DNA of 8,293 nucleotides from Rhodospirillales bacterium. GTDB lineage: Bacteria > Pseudomonadota > Alphaproteobacteria > Acetobacterales > Acetobacteraceae. Made by a program: the position numbers and the translations under genes. Shown here piece after piece: positions 5,164 through 8,293 of this stretch. Every line of letters begins with the position of its first letter. Position 1 is the first letter of the stretch. The DNA lies in the NCBI GenBank assembly GCA_025352915.1, contig JANXSA010000302.1, positions 1 through 8,293 on the forward strand, given 5' to 3'. The notes under the pieces are model-generated. The model had not been told where the DNA came from. It did not search any database and worked only from the letters and a program-made list of their open reading frames with translations.

Positions 5164-6738
5164 TCAGCGCACGCGCGTCAGGCCCAGCCCCTTGGTCCTG
5201 TCCGTGCTGATCACCAGCCCGCCGGGCGTCACCCGCACCACCGCCGCCCACGGCTTGCCGGCCCCGCGCAGCGGCGCATCCGCCGGCATCGCCATCAGCA
5301 GATCGCGCTCGATCCACGACAACGCCAGCCGCAGCGCGCCATATTCGGACCGCACCACCAATTGCCCGCCATCCGCTGACACCATGGCGTCAATCCCCAG
5401 CCCGGCATTCGCATAGGCGCCGGCCAGCCCCGCCGAACTGCCGGCCCCCGGCTGCACCGCCCGGTACTGCCGCGCCGCGCCGCACCAGCGGGCTGGAATC
5501 ACCCCATCCCTGGGTAATCCGAAGCTCAGATGCACCACCGCCCGCTCCGGCGCGAATTCGCCATCCGCAAGCTGTTCGATCACCCCGCCGCCGCCACCCT
5601 GGCTGGTGAAGCTCGGCGTGCCCGCCGCATCGACGATCTCGAACACATCGTCGCCATCCTCTTGCCGGTACATCCCCGCCGCCGCCGCCAGCGCGCGCAA
5701 TCCGGCCGCATCCGGCAGCGGCGCCATCGCATCGCCCAGCAGCACATCGGCCATCCGCCGCGCGATCGAAAACGGCGCAATGTCATCCCGGTTGCCCAGG
5801 ATCACCACCCCCGCCTTTTGCTCCGGAAACCGCACCGACTCCGACCGCCCGCCGGCCACCCCCCCGCCATGGCCGATATTGCGCAGCCCGCGATACCGCG
5901 TGACCGTGAACCCCAGCGCGTACATCGACAGCGACCCGTTGGCGAACCGCGCCGGCCGCTCCATCCGCGCCAACAAATCCGCCATATCCGCCGAGGGCTT
6001 CGCCAGATGCGCCTGCCACCGCAGCATATCCTCCAGGGTCGAGCTGATCCCGCCCTCGCCCCCAAGCACCAGCCCCCATTGCGCCCGCTCCCAGCCACCA
6101 TCGGCGCCGCGCGAATGATGCCCGACCAGCCGCGGCAGGATCTGCGAATCCCGCAATTGCAGCACGGTATCGTCCATCCCCAATGGCCCAGTGATCCGCG
6201 CGCGCAGCAATTCGTTGTAGCTCCGCCCCGACACCTCCTCGATGATCTCGCTCAACAGGAAGAAGCCGGTATTGCAGTAGATCATCTGTTCGCCCGGCGG
6301 AAAATTCATCTCGCCATGCCGCGCAATGATTGCCCGCGCCGTCATCCGCGTCGAAGGTGCCGCCAGCGAAACCCCGCTCCAGGTCAGTGCCTCCAGGAAA
6401 TCCCGCATCCCCGAGGTGTTGCTCGCCAGATGCCGCAGCGTCACCGGATAGGGCAGGGGCCCCAGCCACGGCGCATAGCGATGCACCGGCGCATCCATAT
6501 CCAGCTTGCCCTCGCGTTCCAGCATCAACGCCAGCAGCACGGTGAACTGCTTGGTCTGCGAGCCCACCCGAATCAGCGAGCGCGGCCCCAGCGCCACCCC
6601 GTGCGCCAAATCCGCCATGCCATAGGCGCTCTGGTGCACCACCGCACCATCCCGCGTCGCCGCCACCACCAGCCCGGGCGTATCCGCCCCGGTCCAGCCA
6701 TCGAACAGGGCATCGATATGCTGCGCGTGCGTGGCCAT
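5164..6738 (-). CDS. Class C beta-lactamase-fold serine hydrolase, D-aminopeptidase-like
   Basis: A 524-aa protein. The first ~330 residues are a penicillin-binding/beta-lactamase class C fold with all three catalytic motifs: S60-Q-T-K63 (SxxK), Y154-C-N156 (YxN) and H290-G-G-G (in place of KTG). Other family marks are LRHLASNTSGMRDF (101-114), PPGEQMIYCNTGF and an E-G-G-I-S-S-T-x-x-D-M region. The remaining ~190 residues are strand-rich and may form lipocalin-like barrels. Total length, the HGG motif and this layout resemble D-aminopeptidase of Ochrobactrum anthropi (about 520 aa), which releases N-terminal D-residues; D-stereospecific or esterase activity is likely but not proven. There is no signal peptide, so it is probably cytoplasmic. 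The ATG at 6738 has AGGAG (minus strand of 6747-6751) at 8-nt spacing. It lies 64 nt after the TadE stop, and its own stop is 5 nt from the frame-corrected end of the convergent protease fragment. Confidence 0.88.
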   Translation of the reverse strand: MATHAQHIDALFDGWTGADTPGLVVAATRDGAVVHQSAYGMADLAHGVALGPRSLIRVGSQTKQFTVLLALMLEREGKLDMDAPVHRYAPWLGPLPYPVTLRHLASNTSGMRDFLEALTWSGVSLAAPSTRMTARAIIARHGEMNFPPGEQMIYCNTGFFLLSEIIEEVSGRSYNELLRARITGPLGMDDTVLQLRDSQILPRLVGHHSRGADGGWERAQWGLVLGGEGGISSTLEDMLRWQAHLAKPSADMADLLARMERPARFANGSLSMYALGFTVTRYRGLRNIGHGGGVAGGRSESVRFPEQKAGVVILGNRDDIAPFSIARRMADVLLGDAMAPLPDAAGLRALAAAAGMYRQEDGDDVFEIVDAAGTPSFTSQGGGGGVIEQLADGEFAPERAVVHLSFGLPRDGVIPARWCGAARQYRAVQPGAGSSAGLAGAYANAGLGIDAMVSADGGQLVVRSEYGALRLALSWIERDLLMAMPADAPLRGAGKPWAAVVRVTPGGLVISTDRTKGLGLTRVR

Positions 6739-6746
6739 CCGCCGCT

Positions 6747-6751
6747 CTCCT
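6747..6751 (-). promoter_or_regulatory. Ribosome binding site of the serine hydrolase gene
   Basis: AGGAG on the minus strand, 8 nt before the ATG at 6738; it supports that start. Confidence 0.7.
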
Positions 6752-6802
6752 AAACTTCGGCGCGCAGCCTAGGGTGAATGCCGGCAGCGCGAAACCCGCC
6801 GC

Positions 6803-7180
6803 CTATAGCGGGTAGCAGGCCACCGCCGACAGCGTGAACGAGGACGGGAACACGGAATGCGACACCACCGGGAACGGCATCGTCGCCACCACCCGGTGCC
6901 CGCAATCCTCGTTCGTATACGTGAAGGTCACCGGCGCCATCGCCACCCCTTGCAACTGCGTCTGGGCATAGGCATTGACCGCCTCCGGCGTGCCGCACGT
7001 CGTCGGCGTGACCACCGAGCACCGCGCCGCCTGGACCGTGGCGTATTGCAGGGTGGATTTCGCCCGCATCGCCAGCCCGAACTCGATGCACGCGAACAGC
7101 AGCGTCACCAGCGGCAATCCGACAAAGGCGAATTCGATCGACGTGGTGCCCGTCCGATCCCGGCCAAATCGCGTGCGCAT
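6803..7180 (-). CDS. tadE-like: TadE-like pseudopilin of the Tad/Flp pilus
   Basis: A 125-aa protein with a basic leader (MRTRFGRDRT), then G11|TTSIEFAFVG with Glu at +5 after the Gly, the mark of prepilin-type processing by a TadV/CpaA-like peptidase. A hydrophobic helix (about 17-37) continues into the usual TadE helix with A-M-R-A-K-S-T-L-Q-Y-A. The periplasmic part contains cysteines 54, 62, 93 and 122 that could form disulfides. TadE and TadF are minor pseudopilins required for Flp pilus assembly in systems such as those of Aggregatibacter and Caulobacter. The ATG at 7180 lies 2 nt after the stop of the upstream TadE-like gene; the open extension to 7327 is shadow within that gene. No other tad genes lie downstream, so this ends the pilus gene run. 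Confidence 0.85.
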   Translation of the reverse strand: MRTRFGRDRTGTTSIEFAFVGLPLVTLLFACIEFGLAMRAKSTLQYATVQAARCSVVTPTTCGTPEAVNAYAQTQLQGVAMAPVTFTYTNEDCGHRVVATMPFPVVSHSVFPSSFTLSAVACYPL

Positions 7181-7182
7181 GA

Positions 7183-7632
7183 CTATTCCAGCCTCGCAAT
7201 ACCGTGGGCGGACATCGTCACCGACCCGCCGCGCCCGGGCAGCGGCAGCACGAACGGATACACCGCCGTCGCCGACACCTTGACGTATTTCCCCTTGGTG
7301 CTGCCGTCGGCGCAATTGCCGCCGCACGCCTCCACCACGATGCCGGTGGTCGCATTCGGACAGCCGCAGACCTGCGCCGGCGCCGGTGTCGCGGTGATCG
7401 CCGGATAGTTCGACGCCGAGGTGATCACCGTGGTGATCTTCGCCGCGTCAAACCCGTGATACGCGGCCCAGGCCGAGCCGGCACGCACCGCGTTGTGCAC
7501 CTGCAACTTGTGCCAGGCGGTGTTGCCGTAGTCATAGACGCCCATCATCATCAGCAACAGCGCCCCCGCCGCGATGGCGAACTCGGTCGCCGCCACGCCG
7601 CCTCGGCCGAGCATGGCCGCGCGCAGTGCCAT
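7183..7632 (-). CDS. tadE-like: TadE-like pseudopilin with a cysteine-rich loop
   Basis: A 149-aa protein. Leader MALRAAMLGRG, then G12|VAATEFAIAAG with Glu at +5 after the Gly; a hydrophobic helix (about 13-35) is followed by Y-D-Y-G-N-T-A-W-H-K-L-Q, typical of the TadE N-terminal domain. The soluble part carries CxC (89, 91) and CxxxC (103, 107) within a short loop, probably disulfide bonded outside the cytoplasmic membrane. The start is the ATG at 7632, which overlaps the TGA of the TadG-like gene (TGATG); a GTG immediately before it at 7635 would add one residue. With the adjoining TadE-like gene and TadG-like protein it forms the TadE/F/G accessory set of a Flp pilus; which one corresponds to TadF I cannot tell. 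Confidence 0.83.
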   Translation of the reverse strand: MALRAAMLGRGGVAATEFAIAAGALLLMMMGVYDYGNTAWHKLQVHNAVRAGSAWAAYHGFDAAKITTVITSASNYPAITATPAPAQVCGCPNATTGIVVEACGGNCADGSTKGKYVKVSATAVYPFVLPLPGRGGSVTMSAHGIARLE

Positions 7633-8293
7633 CACTCCACCAGCCGCGACAGCTTCGCCCCGCCCGAGCCCGGCGGATCGGCGACACCCACCCCGGCGCA
7701 GTCATGCTTGAGCTCCCCGCTGCCGGAGATTGAGATCGTCTTGGCCACCAGCTGGGTGCACGGCGAACTGCCCGAGCCGTTCCAGGTGAGCGCGGCATTG
7801 GGCATGTAGTAGGCCCCGGTGATGTTCCACACCGACCCGCCGCTCACGCTGAAACCGGTCGTCGCGCGCTTGTCGATCCACAGCGCGATGCCCGCGGTCG
7901 GCCCGGTCGGTTGCGCCTTGATGTTGAATCTCGGGCTGCCGCTCACCGAAAAACTGCCGATGCCGGAGCCGGTGCTGGTGCTCAGGATGATGGTGACGCC
8001 GCCGGTGCCGTTGATCGTGGCCGTGCCGGACACGCTGAAATTGCCGCGGTCGACGATATAGACGCCGGGATTGAACGTCACCGTGGTGCTGCTGCCGATC
8101 GACAGGCCGTTGCAGAACACATACGGCGTCGACCCCGACGCGCTGAAGGTCTGCGGACTGTTGACCGACAGGGCGGTATGGTTGCAGCCGGAGAAGGCCG
8201 GGATCGCGCGCGCCGTATAGGGATCGGGCGTCGGCGGCGAGTAGTAGGTCTGCATCGCGTGCGTCGGTGTCACCGCGGCGCCGCCGGTCGCGC
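7632..8293 (-). CDS. tadG-like: TadG-like pilus accessory protein, C-terminal part (partial at window edge)
   Basis: The frame is open through the right edge of the window, so only the C-terminal ~220 residues are seen; an internal GTG at 8273 is unlikely to be the start. The sequence is Ser/Gly/Thr-rich with a recurring S-[VAI]-S-G strand motif, found about five times (counting from the GTG: 44, 80, 109, 142, 181), together with N-P-G-V-Y-I-V, G-V-T-I-I-L-S and Y-Y-M-P-N. This is the look of a right-handed beta-helix as found in C-terminal regions of many TadG-like proteins. Four cysteines (30, 54, 172, 192) could pair. The expected N-terminal pilin-like helix lies outside the window. Directly downstream are two TadE-like genes, the first overlapping its stop, which supports a role in the Flp pilus; the exact function of TadG-type proteins is not settled. 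Confidence 0.75.
   Translation of the reverse strand, partial: ATGGAAVTPTHAMQTYYSPPTPDPYTARAIPAFSGCNHTALSVNSPQTFSASGSTPYVFCNGLSIGSSTTVTFNPGVYIVDRGNFSVSGTATINGTGGVTIILSTSTGSGIGSFSVSGSPRFNIKAQPTGPTAGIALWIDKRATTGFSVSGGSVWNITGAYYMPNAALTWNGSGSSPCTQLVAKTISISGSGELKHDCAGVGVADPPGSGGAKLSRLVE

Noticed and set aside
5530..6753. 407-aa plus-strand open frame opposite the serine hydrolase
   Set aside because: Arg/His/Pro-rich translation without any domain. It is the complement of a gene with all catalytic motifs and a good ribosome site; GC-rich DNA leaves antisense frames open.
6739..6802. Terminator between the TadE-like and hydrolase genes
   Set aside because: Only short GC-rich complementary stretches, no stable stem followed by T-run, so not called.

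Overview
This is a very GC-rich window with strong third-position G/C bias. A CtrA-type regulator next to Tad/Flp pilus genes points to an alphaproteobacterium; Rhodospirillales/Acetobacteraceae is my guess, not something the sequence proves. There is no rRNA, tRNA, CRISPR array or insertion sequence that I can see. Every gene except one lies on the minus strand.

Region A (63-3549, minus; transcription runs right to left) is a compact gene run: a small DUF1190/YgiB-YjfM-like glycine/serine-rich protein, a YgiC/YjfC-type glutathionylspermidine-synthase-family ATP-grasp ligase, a DUF350 (YjfL-like) membrane protein, an exported PRC-barrel protein and an MFS transporter. Gaps are 4 and 32 nt, followed by two successive TGATG stop/start overlaps. 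Its core is the same trio as yjfL-yjfM-yjfC of Escherichia coli. These genes probably act together on the cell envelope or in a stress response, with the ATP-grasp enzyme making or attaching an amide-linked group. The substrate is unknown.

Region B (3599-4769) holds a CtrA-like response regulator, 49 nt upstream of the yjfM-like gene and on the same strand. Its receiver has lost the phosphoacceptor Asp (Gly at position 51) and other pocket residues. The roughly 440-nt region upstream of it has no gene but carries several possible operators: a near-perfect CtrA box, two inverted repeats and a 23-nt direct repeat.

Region C (4770-5158, plus) is a small gene for the Ser-containing half of a trypsin-like protease. 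A one-base change in a run of C appears to have shifted its C-terminal frame. It converges on region D.

Region D (5164-6738, minus) encodes a class C beta-lactamase-fold serine hydrolase of the D-aminopeptidase type. Region E (6803-8293, minus) is the tail of a Tad pilus locus: the C-terminal part of a TadG-like beta-helix protein (open at the right edge of the window) and two TadE-like pseudopilins, with tight or overlapping junctions.
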